Assembly: GCA_023665325.1 (NCBI GenBank)
Contig: JAMPED010000006.1
Span: 49,382-105,946, forward strand
DNA length: 56,565 nt
Direction: 5' to 3'
Origin: Acetobacter sp.
GTDB taxonomy: Bacteria > Pseudomonadota > Alphaproteobacteria > RF32 > CAG-239
The notes beneath the pieces were generated by a model that was not told the DNA's origin, ran no database searches, and saw only the letters and a list, made by a program, of their open reading frames with translations. Positions 25,601 to 34,440 of the stretch are shown here, one piece after another (the first letter of the stretch is position 1; every line of letters begins with the position of its first letter). Position numbers and translations under genes: made by a program.

Positions 25601-25719
25601 TTATGCACAGATTTTTCAAAAGTTTTATCTTCTTCCCAAAAGCTTAAAATGTCTTTTTCCATCTGTGGAAAGTTGATTTTCGCATTTAATTCCGGATAAT
25701 ATTTTTTCTTTTCAGTCAT
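22603..25719 (-). CDS. ileS: Isoleucyl-tRNA synthetase, type 2 (eukaryote-like)
   Basis: Charges tRNA-Ile. 1038 residues from the ATG at 25719, which has AGGA upstream; an ATG at 25752 has no ribosome site. HIGH-type motif FANGTPHYGHIM near residue 60, WGTPIPVW, CP1 editing domain with TTPWTLPSNL, and KMSKS-type motif GGQKLSKRLKNYPDP. The start (YPELNAKINFPQMEKDILSFW) and the KLSKR variant are characteristic of the IleS2 class found in eukaryotes, Rickettsia, Chlamydia and some other bacteria, known to resist mupirocin. No C-terminal zinc-binding cysteines of the bacterial type were seen. Confidence 0.95.
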   Translation of the reverse strand: MTEKKKYYPELNAKINFPQMEKDILSFWEEDKTFEKSVHNRDGAAEFVFYDGPPFANGTPHYGHIMVSYVKDAVARFQTMNGKKVERRLGWDCHGLPAEMSAEKQLGVSGRKQIEEFGIEKFNDFCRTDVLKYSNIWVDMFKRIGRWVDFNHDYKTMNLSFMESVIHNFKELYDKGLVYEDYRVLPYSWAAETPLSNFEVNLGYQDKTDNAITVMFKLENGQKILVWTTTPWTLPSNLMLAVGKDIDYVVMNENGQDYILAEARLGSYKKQLENATLVRKIKGSDLIGMSYEPMFPYFKHLANKGAFKVLSGEFVSTEDGTGVVHIAPGFGQDDFDACRQYDENFPVVCPVDEAGKFTSEVPDYEGIQVFETNEPIMQWLKANGILVKKEQYTHSYPFCWRTDTPLMYKAMSSWFVKVTDFRDDMVKNNQEINWIPGHIKDGRFGKWLEGARDWSISRNRFWGTPIPVWKSDNPKFPRIDVFGSVEEIKEKTGFTVDNLHKPYIDDVVYPNPDDPTGKTMMRRVSDVFDCWFESGSMPYAQIHYPFENKEWFENHFPADFIVEAIDQTRGWFYTLTVLSTALHNKPAFKNCICTGLLMAEGGQKLSKRLKNYPDPNEILETIGSDALRWFLISSPVLKGGNVAVDKEGKEIAKAARKALIPFWNAYYFFTLYANAEGIKAEEISSSSDVLDSYILAKLKALAVEVKKDMAEYEIARACTAVEDFLEILNNWYIRRSRARFWSGDDKSAFNTLYTVLVNVAKIAAPLMPFMCEFVYKGLTDGESVHLTDVPNLDVIADNMELINQMDMVRAISSVAKAIREEHKLRNRLPLKSMTIAGDNAEMLKDFTDALKDEVNVKDVILKSDIADVASRFLYLKTPLIGKRLGAHMKDIMAKSKTNEWNQNEDGTLAIAGQTLFAEEYELRLVINGEMSGQALPDNTAVVILDTTVDEALEKEGIARDFVRMIQALRKTKDFDITDRIKLQYSSDNAKVKAAVSEYANYIKEQVLALEICEDVNIANPTIDDLGGAEVKFDVVKVI

Positions 25720-25872
25720 CTTAAAAATTCCTAAAACTAACAAACTTCCCATACAATAAAGGCAAATTCACACAAAATCAAGTGCAATTTAAAATTCCGC
25801 AGAATCTTAACCGATTTTTTAAACATTTTATCTTAAAATAAATCATAAAAAAGTATGTCTAAGGCGTATCAG

Positions 25873-28800
25873 ATGGGTAAGGATATGAAAATAAAGAAAA
25901 AAATATTGCTATTAGCAACACTGATTATAACTTGTACAACAGGGTACATAAAGCCAGTAAGTGCACAAATTAGCGTGGCTCAAGCGTTTTATACGCTAGC
26001 ACGCCAAAATAATACACAAAAAATTGAACGCTTGTTGCATAAAGGGTACTCGCTTGAAAGTGTAAATGAAAAGGGGTATAATTCAGTTTGTCTAGCGGTA
26101 GATAAAAATGATAAAAGAGCTTATGAAGTCTTAATTTCTTATGGTGCAAATAAAAAGCCAACTTGTCTGAAAAAAATTCCAGAAAGTAAATTTCAGCGCT
26201 TTTTTGGCTATTACCCACAGACAGAACTGTCTTCGTCCTATGTGCCAGATAGCCCATATTTAGTAGGAACAGCAGCACTTGCTGCTGGTGCTATTACGGC
26301 AGCATATCTCCTGCGTGGAGATACAGGAGGCGGATCTGGAAATAGTGATGATAATCAAGGCGGAGGAGATAATCCAACCCCGCCCACCCCACCAACCCCA
26401 GTTGAACCGGAAAATTGTCCTCCAAACAGCTCATATAGTAGTTTAACAGGGGAATGCGTATGTAATTATGGCTATGATCACTATGGTGACGCATCAGGGT
26501 GTTATGCAAAAATTGCTAATTGTGCTACACAAAACGCAGATAAATGTTCTAAATGTGAGGGAAAATATGTTCTCAAAAATAATGTATGCCACGCTCCGAT
26601 TCCATATTGTTTTAGACAGGATGGTGATGTTTGTCAGATTTGTGACAGTGGATACGGAGTTCACAATAGTGATGGCAAAGCTTGTTATCGCGATATTGAA
26701 AATTGTGAAGTTCAGGAAAAAGATAGTTGTACTCAATGTATAGCAGGTTTTGGTACCCACGGTGATTCTCAACATTGTTATAATGATATTGCTCATTGTG
26801 TAAAAGGACAACAGGTATTAACTGCTTGTCGATTATGCGAAGATGGATACAGCACGTATGGTGATCCTAATGCAAATGTGTGTTATTCAGCTAATGAATG
26901 TGACAGATACAATGACCCCAATGCTGTTCCAACAACAGAAGGCGGAGAAGTAAAATGTATATGTAACGCCAATAAAGGTTATGAAGGTGAACCAGGAAGC
27001 TGTAAACAAGCAGAGAGCGGAGATTATCAAGAAGGCGAGGGTAATCGTGATGAATGGAATAATCTCAATGAGTTGTACTGTAATTCTCACGGTAAATATA
27101 TAGATTTAGGCAATGGTTCGTGGACGTGTAATTGTTATCCAGGATATGATAATAGTTCTCAAACTTGTGATAAGTGTGATACGGCACAAGGGTATGATCA
27201 TTTTGGCAATGACAGTGCGTGTTTCCGCGATATGGGATGTGAAAAAACATTTGGTAAAGGGTTTACTCAAAGCGGAAATCAATGCATTTGTAAAGAAGGT
27301 TATCTTTCAATAAACGGACAGTGCTATGAACCTGCAAATTGTACAATCAATCAAACACAGGTAAAAGATGCTTCAGAACCGGATGCGTGTAAATGTAAGC
27401 CGAATTTTAATGAAGAGTGTACAGAATGTATCAGCGATAAATATGAATACGATAGTGAAACAGGAAGTTGTAAGCCCAAAGAATGCCCAGAAAAATGGGA
27501 GGGTTATATGTGTAGCACTTGCCCTGATCAATTCAAAATTACTCAAGATGAGGATGGAACACAGCACTGCGGATTAGAGTGTGCAGATAATAGGGCTCCA
27601 ATGGAAGAAAATGATGAAATGTGTTCAGCCTGTGCAGAAGATTATCGTAATAGTCCTTTATATGGAACTTGCATAATGGATGGTTGCTCAACTGGTGCTG
27701 ACGGATATGTAGTTGAGGCAGGACAGTGTGTTTGCGACGAGTCCAAAGGATATGCGATGAGTCCTGCTGGTGAATGCCAGAAAAAAGGTGAAGACTTTAT
27801 CGGGCTATCTAATTCAAACGTAAATAATGGCATTTTAAATGTTGATAACGATGGAGAGTTTAGAGATGTCTATGGAATGAAACCATTCATAGAAGAAGGT
27901 GAGGGTGAAGATAAAGTTATAACATATTATGACGAAGTATATAATGCCCACACCACTAAAGGTGATCAAACAGCTGAAATAAATATAACTAATAAAAAGG
28001 CAGGAAATATTGATATATACGGTATTTATGCACCATCAAAATTATATAATGCAGCAGTTTCAAATAATCAGGCGCAAAATGCTTCGGCAACAGGTAGTAT
28101 AACAATTGTTGATACAGATTCTTTTGCAAATATATATGGTATGTATGGTACAGAGGATGCCAATATTTATAATGCTTTTGCATACAACCGTAGTGACGGT
28201 GGGCTGAGTACGCCAGCAGATAGTAATGCCGTTGCGACAATCAAAATAACTAAAGATGAAAAAAGTATTGGCGATATCACAGGTATAATCGGTAGTGGTT
28301 TTATTTACAATGCCTATGCAAATACAGATAAAGGAGCAGGTGCTAATGTCAATGCTAAAGCAGAAATAAATATCACCAATGAGGGAGCTGGTACGATTAT
28401 TGGTATACAGCAAAATAGTGAGAATAAAAAGGTTAATAATGCCTTTGCATTTATGAATTCTGCAGTATCAGACGCTGTAGCTGAGGGAAATATAAAGCTT
28501 CAAGGTAATGGTAGTGTATATGGAATTAAGAGTAAATCAACTGTTGCAAACAGTGAGACGCAGTTCAATCAAAGTTTTAATAAAATTGGTAATTTCTCAT
28601 CAAAAGGCACTATAGACGTTTTGACGACATCAGATCAAGGTTCTGCTTATGGCATATATCTTGATAGTGCAGGAAGTGAAAAGAAAGAAATATACAATGC
28701 AATGGGATACAACAGTGTAGGTACCATAAAAGCCACAAATACAAAAGGAGGTAGTGCATTCGGGATATATTCTTTGGCCGCAACTTATGAAGATAAAGAA

Positions 28801-31419
28801 GCAACAAATGAAGATGGAACTCCTGTAATTGTATATAATAATGTTTATAATGCATTCCGTTCATCGCAGAAATATGGTGGTGATAATGTTGCAGCTATCG
28901 GAAATATTGAAGTAAATTCAACAGGACAGAGTTCTAATATACATTATCTGAAAGGTGCATACACTGCAGGTAATATGTTCAATGCTTATGCAAATTCAGG
29001 TTCAGATGTAAAACTCGAAAGCATCGGAAACATCACTATAAATGACAATAGTGAAACAATGAGTGTGACAGTGCGAGGTATTGAGAGCAATGGTGTAACA
29101 ATAGCTAATGCCTATGCGATGGGGCAAAACAAAAATACAACAACTAATGTTTCTGGTGATATCACTTTAAATATTACAGGCTCAAAAAGTGGAACAACAG
29201 GCGAAGCTGCAGGTATTTATACAAATGCTGATACTTCTCAAAATGCACAAATTTATAATGCAGCGCTCATAAAAGATCAAAGCAACGTAAAAGGAAATAT
29301 TACAGTTCAATCTCCATTAAGTGCATATGCAATGAGCAAGATGTATGGTATATATGCGGAAAGTACAGGTGAAAACGCACAACGCAAAAACGTATATAAC
29401 GCATACTACGAAAATACCGACGGTATTTCCGGAGGCTCTGTTTTGGGTACAATCAATGTGAAAGCAGAAAATAAATCGCAGGCGAATGAAGCTGCATATT
29501 ATGGCATATATGTCAATAATGGAACAGCATATAATGCATATTCTACAAATCAAAATGCAGATGTTGTTGGTAATATAAATGTGGATATTTGGGGCTCAAA
29601 TCGTGATAGTATAGCCGTTGGAATGTACGGTAAAGATGCTACAATAGATAACTCAGGAAAATCAACAATTGATGTTAAAACATCCGGTCGTGGAGCTGTA
29701 GCTTATGGAATGAAAGGGGATAACTCTATTATTCATAACGATGCACGTATCAATGTGAAGAGTCAGGCAAGTGACGCATATGGTATATATATAAATAATG
29801 GTGCAGTTACAAACGACGTTAATGGCTCAATCAATGTTACAGGCAGCGGAAATAACTATGGTATATACGCCATTTCGGATATCAATAGTTCAACAGTTCT
29901 CAACAAAGGAAAAATTTTTGTAAGCGGCGGAAATAATACAGGTATTTATGCTTCAGGTGCGAATACAACAGTAACAAATAGTGGTACAATTATCTTAGAA
30001 GATACGGAAAATTATTGTCAAGGTGGTAATTGCAACCAAGGACAGTATATCGTTCTAAATGATGGTGCAACATTTAAGAATGACGGTGAGTTAAGTACAA
30101 CAGGAAGTTTTGACTTTGACGCGATGGGAGACAATGTCCAGTTGAGCAAAAACGGAAAATTTACTGCCGCTGAAAGCATTAAAGGTAATCTCAAAGTAGC
30201 ATCAGATGTTGTAGAAAATACCTTTGCGAAAACATCGTATGTTAAGGATGCTCTCTCTGCAAATAATGTGGAAGATGTAAAATTAACTTCGGATTCCTAT
30301 TTATACAATAGCGAAACACGCAAAAATGAAAACGGCAAGTATGATGTAGTGATGAAAATGAAAGATTTTTCAGATGTTTACGATTCAGATATTGCGCAAT
30401 ACTATAATAGAAATTATGACAGCAGTAAAAATATGCAACTCTTTAATCTTCTAAAATCAGCGAAAAATAAAGAAGAAGCTGTACAAACTGACGCAGAGGT
30501 TAGAGGAAAAGCCGTTCTTCCAAATATTACAATGGAGGAATTAAAGGTTCAGCGTAGCTTAGATCGCAAAATGATGTCAGAATTGTTTAAGGATGGTAGT
30601 GATATTCGCAAAATGGTCGGTGCAGATACACTCATTGGAGGCAGGGATAATCACGGTACATTAACCGGATATGATCTTAATGCACAGAGTATGTATGCTC
30701 TGTATGATAAAAAACTTGATAATCATTACCGTTTAGGTTTAGGTATGAGCATAACGCACACAGATACGGATTATAACAACGATTCGACCCGTAAAAACTT
30801 TATGGTTCAAGGATATGTGCCGCTAACTTATACTAATGGTAAAGGTTTAACTGCTGTATCAATGGCGCGTTTAGGTTATGCTGATGGAGAATATAAACGC
30901 CGCAGTTTGAATCACACCTATGAAGCGGACACAAATGAAATAACCTATGGTTTACTTAATGAATTGCGTTATACTGTAAATCTTGGTGGTGTAAATTTAA
31001 CTCCGTTCGTTGGGTTAAATGCAATTGGTTGGTACCAAGATAGCATAAATGAGGGTAATGGTGCATTAGATGTTAATATCGCATCATCGCACGTTTTCTC
31101 TTTGGAGAGTGCTTTAGGTCTTTATCTTGATAAAGAAATTGAATTTAATCAAGATAATAAGTTAAATGTAGCTTTGGGCATAGGATACTACCACGAGTTT
31201 GCAGATCCATACCGTGGGTTCAATGCTAGACACGGAGGCGATTCGCTTGGTCGCTATAAATTACGTGATTTGGAACACATAAATTCACGTAATCGCGGTA
31301 TCTTATCAGCTAAAGTTAATTACGACTATAAAGATTTTTCAATCTATGGTGAACTTTTACAATATCTAGAAAAAGAATACCCATTGGATATTGATGTTGG
31401 TTTGAAATATAAATTTTAA
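25873..31419 (+). CDS. Large autotransporter with ankyrin-like, EGF-like and beta-helix regions
   Basis: About 1848 residues. Signal peptide (KKILLLATLIITCTTGYIKPVSA), an ankyrin-like pair of helices (RQNNTQKIERLLHKGYS, KNDKRAYEVLISYGAN), a hydrophobic segment (VGTAALAAGAITAAYLL), a Gly/Asn and Pro-Thr linker, about 450 residues of Cys-rich EGF-like units (C-x-x-C-x-x-GY/F), then about 850 residues of beta-helix repeats with recurring YGIY and YNA motifs, and a C-terminal autotransporter beta-barrel of about 270 residues ending in KYKF. A cell-surface adhesin or host-interaction protein is likely. Start is uncertain: ATG 25873 has AAGG eight bases upstream, ATG 25885 gives a more compact signal peptide, and 25855 has no site. 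Divergent from ileS. Confidence 0.85.
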   Translation: MGKDMKIKKKILLLATLIITCTTGYIKPVSAQISVAQAFYTLARQNNTQKIERLLHKGYSLESVNEKGYNSVCLAVDKNDKRAYEVLISYGANKKPTCLKKIPESKFQRFFGYYPQTELSSSYVPDSPYLVGTAALAAGAITAAYLLRGDTGGGSGNSDDNQGGGDNPTPPTPPTPVEPENCPPNSSYSSLTGECVCNYGYDHYGDASGCYAKIANCATQNADKCSKCEGKYVLKNNVCHAPIPYCFRQDGDVCQICDSGYGVHNSDGKACYRDIENCEVQEKDSCTQCIAGFGTHGDSQHCYNDIAHCVKGQQVLTACRLCEDGYSTYGDPNANVCYSANECDRYNDPNAVPTTEGGEVKCICNANKGYEGEPGSCKQAESGDYQEGEGNRDEWNNLNELYCNSHGKYIDLGNGSWTCNCYPGYDNSSQTCDKCDTAQGYDHFGNDSACFRDMGCEKTFGKGFTQSGNQCICKEGYLSINGQCYEPANCTINQTQVKDASEPDACKCKPNFNEECTECISDKYEYDSETGSCKPKECPEKWEGYMCSTCPDQFKITQDEDGTQHCGLECADNRAPMEENDEMCSACAEDYRNSPLYGTCIMDGCSTGADGYVVEAGQCVCDESKGYAMSPAGECQKKGEDFIGLSNSNVNNGILNVDNDGEFRDVYGMKPFIEEGEGEDKVITYYDEVYNAHTTKGDQTAEINITNKKAGNIDIYGIYAPSKLYNAAVSNNQAQNASATGSITIVDTDSFANIYGMYGTEDANIYNAFAYNRSDGGLSTPADSNAVATIKITKDEKSIGDITGIIGSGFIYNAYANTDKGAGANVNAKAEINITNEGAGTIIGIQQNSENKKVNNAFAFMNSAVSDAVAEGNIKLQGNGSVYGIKSKSTVANSETQFNQSFNKIGNFSSKGTIDVLTTSDQGSAYGIYLDSAGSEKKEIYNAMGYNSVGTIKATNTKGGSAFGIYSLAATYEDKEATNEDGTPVIVYNNVYNAFRSSQKYGGDNVAAIGNIEVNSTGQSSNIHYLKGAYTAGNMFNAYANSGSDVKLESIGNITINDNSETMSVTVRGIESNGVTIANAYAMGQNKNTTTNVSGDITLNITGSKSGTTGEAAGIYTNADTSQNAQIYNAALIKDQSNVKGNITVQSPLSAYAMSKMYGIYAESTGENAQRKNVYNAYYENTDGISGGSVLGTINVKAENKSQANEAAYYGIYVNNGTAYNAYSTNQNADVVGNINVDIWGSNRDSIAVGMYGKDATIDNSGKSTIDVKTSGRGAVAYGMKGDNSIIHNDARINVKSQASDAYGIYINNGAVTNDVNGSINVTGSGNNYGIYAISDINSSTVLNKGKIFVSGGNNTGIYASGANTTVTNSGTIILEDTENYCQGGNCNQGQYIVLNDGATFKNDGELSTTGSFDFDAMGDNVQLSKNGKFTAAESIKGNLKVASDVVENTFAKTSYVKDALSANNVEDVKLTSDSYLYNSETRKNENGKYDVVMKMKDFSDVYDSDIAQYYNRNYDSSKNMQLFNLLKSAKNKEEAVQTDAEVRGKAVLPNITMEELKVQRSLDRKMMSELFKDGSDIRKMVGADTLIGGRDNHGTLTGYDLNAQSMYALYDKKLDNHYRLGLGMSITHTDTDYNNDSTRKNFMVQGYVPLTYTNGKGLTAVSMARLGYADGEYKRRSLNHTYEADTNEITYGLLNELRYTVNLGGVNLTPFVGLNAIGWYQDSINEGNGALDVNIASSHVFSLESALGLYLDKEIEFNQDNKLNVALGIGYYHEFADPYRGFNARHGGDSLGRYKLRDLEHINSRNRGILSAKVNYDYKDFSIYGELLQYLEKEYPLDIDVGLKYKF

Positions 31420-31451
31420 TATTCCCGTGTCAACGAGACCATAGTGCAGTA

Positions 31452-31490
31452 ATTTTAAAAGGGTGGATACTACTTTCACCCTTTTAAAAT
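31452..31490. terminator. Strong bidirectional terminator after the autotransporter
   Basis: A 14-bp perfect stem (31452-31465 with 31477-31490, core AAAAGGGTG/CACCCTTTT) with an 11-base loop, T-rich on both sides, 33 bases after the autotransporter stop. Confidence 0.85.
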
Positions 31491-31714
31491 AAATACTTAT
31501 TTTTCAAAAGCTTTTCACTATCTAATTTCTGCTTTAATTTCTGACGTAATTGTCCGCTTTTTTTCAACTGCCGTATTTAACATTTACTTTTGCGTTAAGT
31601 GTAATTTAGTCTGCTCCATTGTTCAGGCATATTTCAAAGCAGTACCGCCATAACCTATTCAAAAAATAATTCATAAAAAACGAAAAAAAGACTTTCTTTT
31701 TAAATTTAATGTGT
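31491..31714. other. Non-coding gap upstream of rimP
   Basis: I see no gene in this ~220-base AT-rich stretch on either strand. A short open stretch on the minus strand near 31530-31590 reads like protein but lacks start and ribosome site. Confidence 0.4.
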
Positions 31715-31720
31715 TATAAA
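31715..31720 (+). promoter_or_regulatory. Candidate -10 box of the rimP operon
   Basis: TATAAA at 31715-31720, with a poor -35 match (TTTCTT, about 16 bases upstream). The predicted start near 31727 yields a short leader that ends in the attenuator hairpin below. Confidence 0.35.
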
Positions 31721-31731
31721 ACAAACATAAT

Positions 31732-31775
31732 CTTTCATAATAACTTGAAAGTGGGGTCAAAAGCCCCGCTTTTTT
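31732..31775 (+). terminator. Attenuator-like hairpin pair upstream of rimP
   Basis: A first hairpin CTTTCA/TGAAAG (31732-31751) is followed by GTGGGG/CCCCGC (31751-31769) and six Ts (31770-31775), a full intrinsic terminator only 27 bases before the rimP start codon and with no gene upstream on this strand for 330 bases. The two stems share the G at 31751. This suggests premature termination control of the nusA operon. Confidence 0.65.
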
Positions 31776-31802
31776 GTTACTTAAAGACAAAGGAGAATAA
31801 AA

Positions 31803-32306
31803 ATGCAGAAACACTATTTGGCAGATTTGATTGGGCCAGTTGTTGAAGGAGAAGGCTATGGTGTTGTCCGGATTCTGACAATAGGCGAGTCTAATCCAGT
31901 GTTGCAGATTATGATAGAACATAAAGACTACGAAAAAGAAATAACCGTGGATGATTGTGCAAAAGTTAGCCGTGCTGTTTCTGTCGTAATGGATGAGAAA
32001 GACCCAATCGAAAATCGCTATACGCTTGAAGTTAGCTCCCCAGGGCTTGATAGACCACTAACGAAAATAGAACACTTTAAGCGTTACATTGGTTATGTTA
32101 TTAAACTGGAAACCATCACACCAGTTGAAACTCGTAAACGTTTCAAAGGAACGCTGGATTCTGTTTCAGAGGATAATAACATCACTTTGACAATGGATAA
32201 TATCGTTTATACAATCGCCTTTGATAATATAGCCAAGGCAAAAATTGTTTTAACAGATGAATTGTGGGAAAAATATTTAAAATCCCAAAAAGAAACTAAA
32301 GCTTAA
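31803..32306 (+). CDS. rimP: Ribosome maturation factor RimP
   Basis: Assists 30S subunit assembly. 167 residues with the family block YTLEVSSPGLDRPLTK, then FKRYIGYVIKLET and the C-terminal SH3-like part. AAAGGAG precedes the ATG. First gene of the conserved operon rimP-nusA-ylxR-infB-rbfA; its leader holds a terminator. Confidence 0.95.
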   Translation: MQKHYLADLIGPVVEGEGYGVVRILTIGESNPVLQIMIEHKDYEKEITVDDCAKVSRAVSVVMDEKDPIENRYTLEVSSPGLDRPLTKIEHFKRYIGYVIKLETITPVETRKRFKGTLDSVSEDNNITLTMDNIVYTIAFDNIAKAKIVLTDELWEKYLKSQKETKA

Positions 32307-32329
32307 CTTTAACCCTAAAAGAGGATACT

Positions 32330-33847
32330 ATGGAAAATATTGTTAATATGCCCAGACCTGAAATTCTTATGGTTGCAGATACTGTTGCCAGAGAAAAGAA
32401 TATTGACCGTGAAGATGTGTTTGATGCAATGGAACAGGCAATCCAAAAAGCTGGTCGTTCCAAATATGGTTTTGAACACGATATTCGTGTAACAATTAAC
32501 CGTAAAACTGGCGCAATAACATTGGCTCGTTACCGCGCTGTTGTTGATGTTATCGAAAACGAAGTAACTGAATTAACGTTAGCTGAAGCACAACGCATCA
32601 ATCCCGATGTAAAAGTTGGTGAATATATTATAGATCAGCTTCCTCCGATTGATTTTGGTCGTATTGCCGCACAAACTGCTAAACAGGTTATCACGCAAAA
32701 AGTACGTGAAGCTGAGCGTAATAAACAGTATGAAGAATATAAAGAGAAAATTGGCACCATTATTAACGGTACAGTTAAAAGAGTAGAATTTGGTAATGTT
32801 ATCATTGATATGGGGAAGGCTGAGGCGATTCTCCGTCGTGATGAGATTATTCCGAGAGAAAATTTCAAAGCAGGTGACCGTGTTCGGGCGTATGTTCTGG
32901 ATGTTCGCCGTGAAACCCGTGGACCGCAAATTTTCCTTTCACGTACCTGTCCAGAATTTATGGCAAAATTGTTCACATCTGAAGTGCCTGAAATTTACGA
33001 TGGTTTGATTGAAATTATGGGTTGCGCTCGTGATGCTGGTTCAAAAGCAAAAATCGCGGTTAAAGCAAAAGATTCTTCAATTGATCCAGTAGGTGCTTGC
33101 GTGGGCTTGCGTGGTATTCGTGTTCAAGCTGTTGTAACAGAACTTCAAGGTGAAAAAATCGATATTGTTCCTTATTCTGCAGATCGTGCGCAATTTATTG
33201 TTAGTGCATTAGCTCCAGCAGAGGTTAGTAAAGTTGTTCTTGATGAAGAAAATAATCGTATAGAAGTTGTTGTTTCGGATGATCAATACTCTGTAGCAAT
33301 TGGTCGCCGTGGTCAAAATGTAAAATTAGCATCACAGCTTTTAATGGCAGATATTGATATTTTGACAGAAGAACAAGAACGTGAGCGCCGCGCTAATGAA
33401 AATCGTATTCGTTCTGAACGTTTTGTTTCAGCATTAGATGTTGATGAAATGATTGCTCACGTTTTGATTTCAGAAGGTTTCTCAACAGTTGATGAAATTG
33501 CAATGGTTGATGTTGCTGAGTTAGCATCAATTGATGGTTTTGATGAAGACCTAGCTGCAGAATTGCAAAACCGTGCTAAAGTGTTTGTTCAAAAACGTAA
33601 CGAAGAATTCGTTGAAAAGAGCAAAACTTTAGGCGTTGATGAAAGCTTAAAGACAATTTCGGGTCTAGATCAAGATATGATTTTGAATCTTGCCGAAAAT
33701 GGAGTGAAAACACTTGATGATTTAGCTGATTTGGCAACAGATGAATTGCGTGAAATTCTTGGTGAAGATACAATCACTGAAGTTGAAGCAAACCGTATCA
33801 TTATGGCGGCTCGTGAACACTGGTTTGCTGATGAAGAAAGCAAATAG
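32330..33847 (+). CDS. nusA: Transcription termination/antitermination factor NusA
   Basis: RNA polymerase-binding elongation factor. 505 residues: N-terminal domain (IDREDVFDAMEQAI), S1 domain (GTIINGTVKRVEFGNVIIDMG), KH1 and KH2 (DPVGACVGLRGIRVQAV; VAIGRRGQNVKLASQL), and two C-terminal acidic helix-hairpin repeats (GFSTVDEIAMVDVAEL and NGVKTLDDLADLATDEL), as in proteobacteria. AGAGGATACT lies just upstream of the ATG. NusA can govern termination at the operon leader, which fits the attenuator before rimP. Confidence 0.97.
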   Translation: MENIVNMPRPEILMVADTVAREKNIDREDVFDAMEQAIQKAGRSKYGFEHDIRVTINRKTGAITLARYRAVVDVIENEVTELTLAEAQRINPDVKVGEYIIDQLPPIDFGRIAAQTAKQVITQKVREAERNKQYEEYKEKIGTIINGTVKRVEFGNVIIDMGKAEAILRRDEIIPRENFKAGDRVRAYVLDVRRETRGPQIFLSRTCPEFMAKLFTSEVPEIYDGLIEIMGCARDAGSKAKIAVKAKDSSIDPVGACVGLRGIRVQAVVTELQGEKIDIVPYSADRAQFIVSALAPAEVSKVVLDEENNRIEVVVSDDQYSVAIGRRGQNVKLASQLLMADIDILTEEQERERRANENRIRSERFVSALDVDEMIAHVLISEGFSTVDEIAMVDVAELASIDGFDEDLAAELQNRAKVFVQKRNEEFVEKSKTLGVDESLKTISGLDQDMILNLAENGVKTLDDLADLATDELREILGEDTITEVEANRIIMAAREHWFADEESK

Positions 33848-33857
33848 AGAGGCATAA

Positions 33858-34424
33858 ATGTCAAGAGAGCAAGTTGAACGTAAATGTATATTAGAGGGCA
33901 AAGTAAAGCCGATATGTGAGCTGTTACGCTTTGTGGAGCTTCATAATACGCTTTTGCCTGATTTTAATAAAAAACTTCCAGCAAAAGGAATGTATGTAAC
34001 GAACAATAAGCTCTCTTTGGCAAAAGCCTTAGAAAAAAAGCTGTTTCATAAAGTCAGTCGTCATTGTCTAAAAATTGCCGATGACTTTATTGAAACAGTG
34101 GAAAATCTAATAAAGCAAAAAGCTCTAGAAAGCTTAAATTTAGCACGAAAATCAGGTGCTTTGGTAACAGGATTTGAAAAAGTAAAAGAGGCAATCAAAA
34201 AAAATAACGTAGAATTTATCATTGAAGCATCAAATGCCGGTCACGATGGACAAGAAAAAATGGCATTCCTTGCAAAAAATATTGAAATATTTAATTTATT
34301 TAGTATAGATGAATTAGATATGACTTTAAATAAAGAAAATACAGTTCATATTGCGGTCTTAAAAAGCGATGCGAGCCGTATGGTTTATCAAAATTTGAAA
34401 AAGTATCAAAACTTTATAGCGTAA
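33858..34424 (+). CDS. ylxR: YlxR (DUF448) RNA-binding protein fused to an L7Ae-like domain
   Basis: 188 residues. Residues 1-90 are the YlxR fold (RKCILEGKVKPICELLRFV, KGMYVTNNKLSLAKAL); residues ~95-185 are a ribosomal L7Ae/L30e-like domain (LNLARKSGALVTGFEKVKEAI, EFIIEASNAGHDG). This fusion between nusA and infB is typical of Alphaproteobacteria. The family's usual C-x-x-C-R motif near the N-terminus is reduced to a single Cys here. It sits ten bases after nusA. Confidence 0.85.
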   Translation: MSREQVERKCILEGKVKPICELLRFVELHNTLLPDFNKKLPAKGMYVTNNKLSLAKALEKKLFHKVSRHCLKIADDFIETVENLIKQKALESLNLARKSGALVTGFEKVKEAIKKNNVEFIIEASNAGHDGQEKMAFLAKNIEIFNLFSIDELDMTLNKENTVHIAVLKSDASRMVYQNLKKYQNFIA

Positions 34425-34440
34425 ACGGAGAAAATAACGA

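Noticed and set aside
26294..29553. Minus-strand frames opposite the autotransporter
   Set aside because: Shadows of the repeated passenger sequence, rich in Tyr/His/Ile and without ribosome sites.
31530..31660. Short coding-like stretch on the minus strand before rimP
   Set aside because: A few in-frame residues look protein-like, but there is no start, ribosome site or recognisable family, and stops are close.
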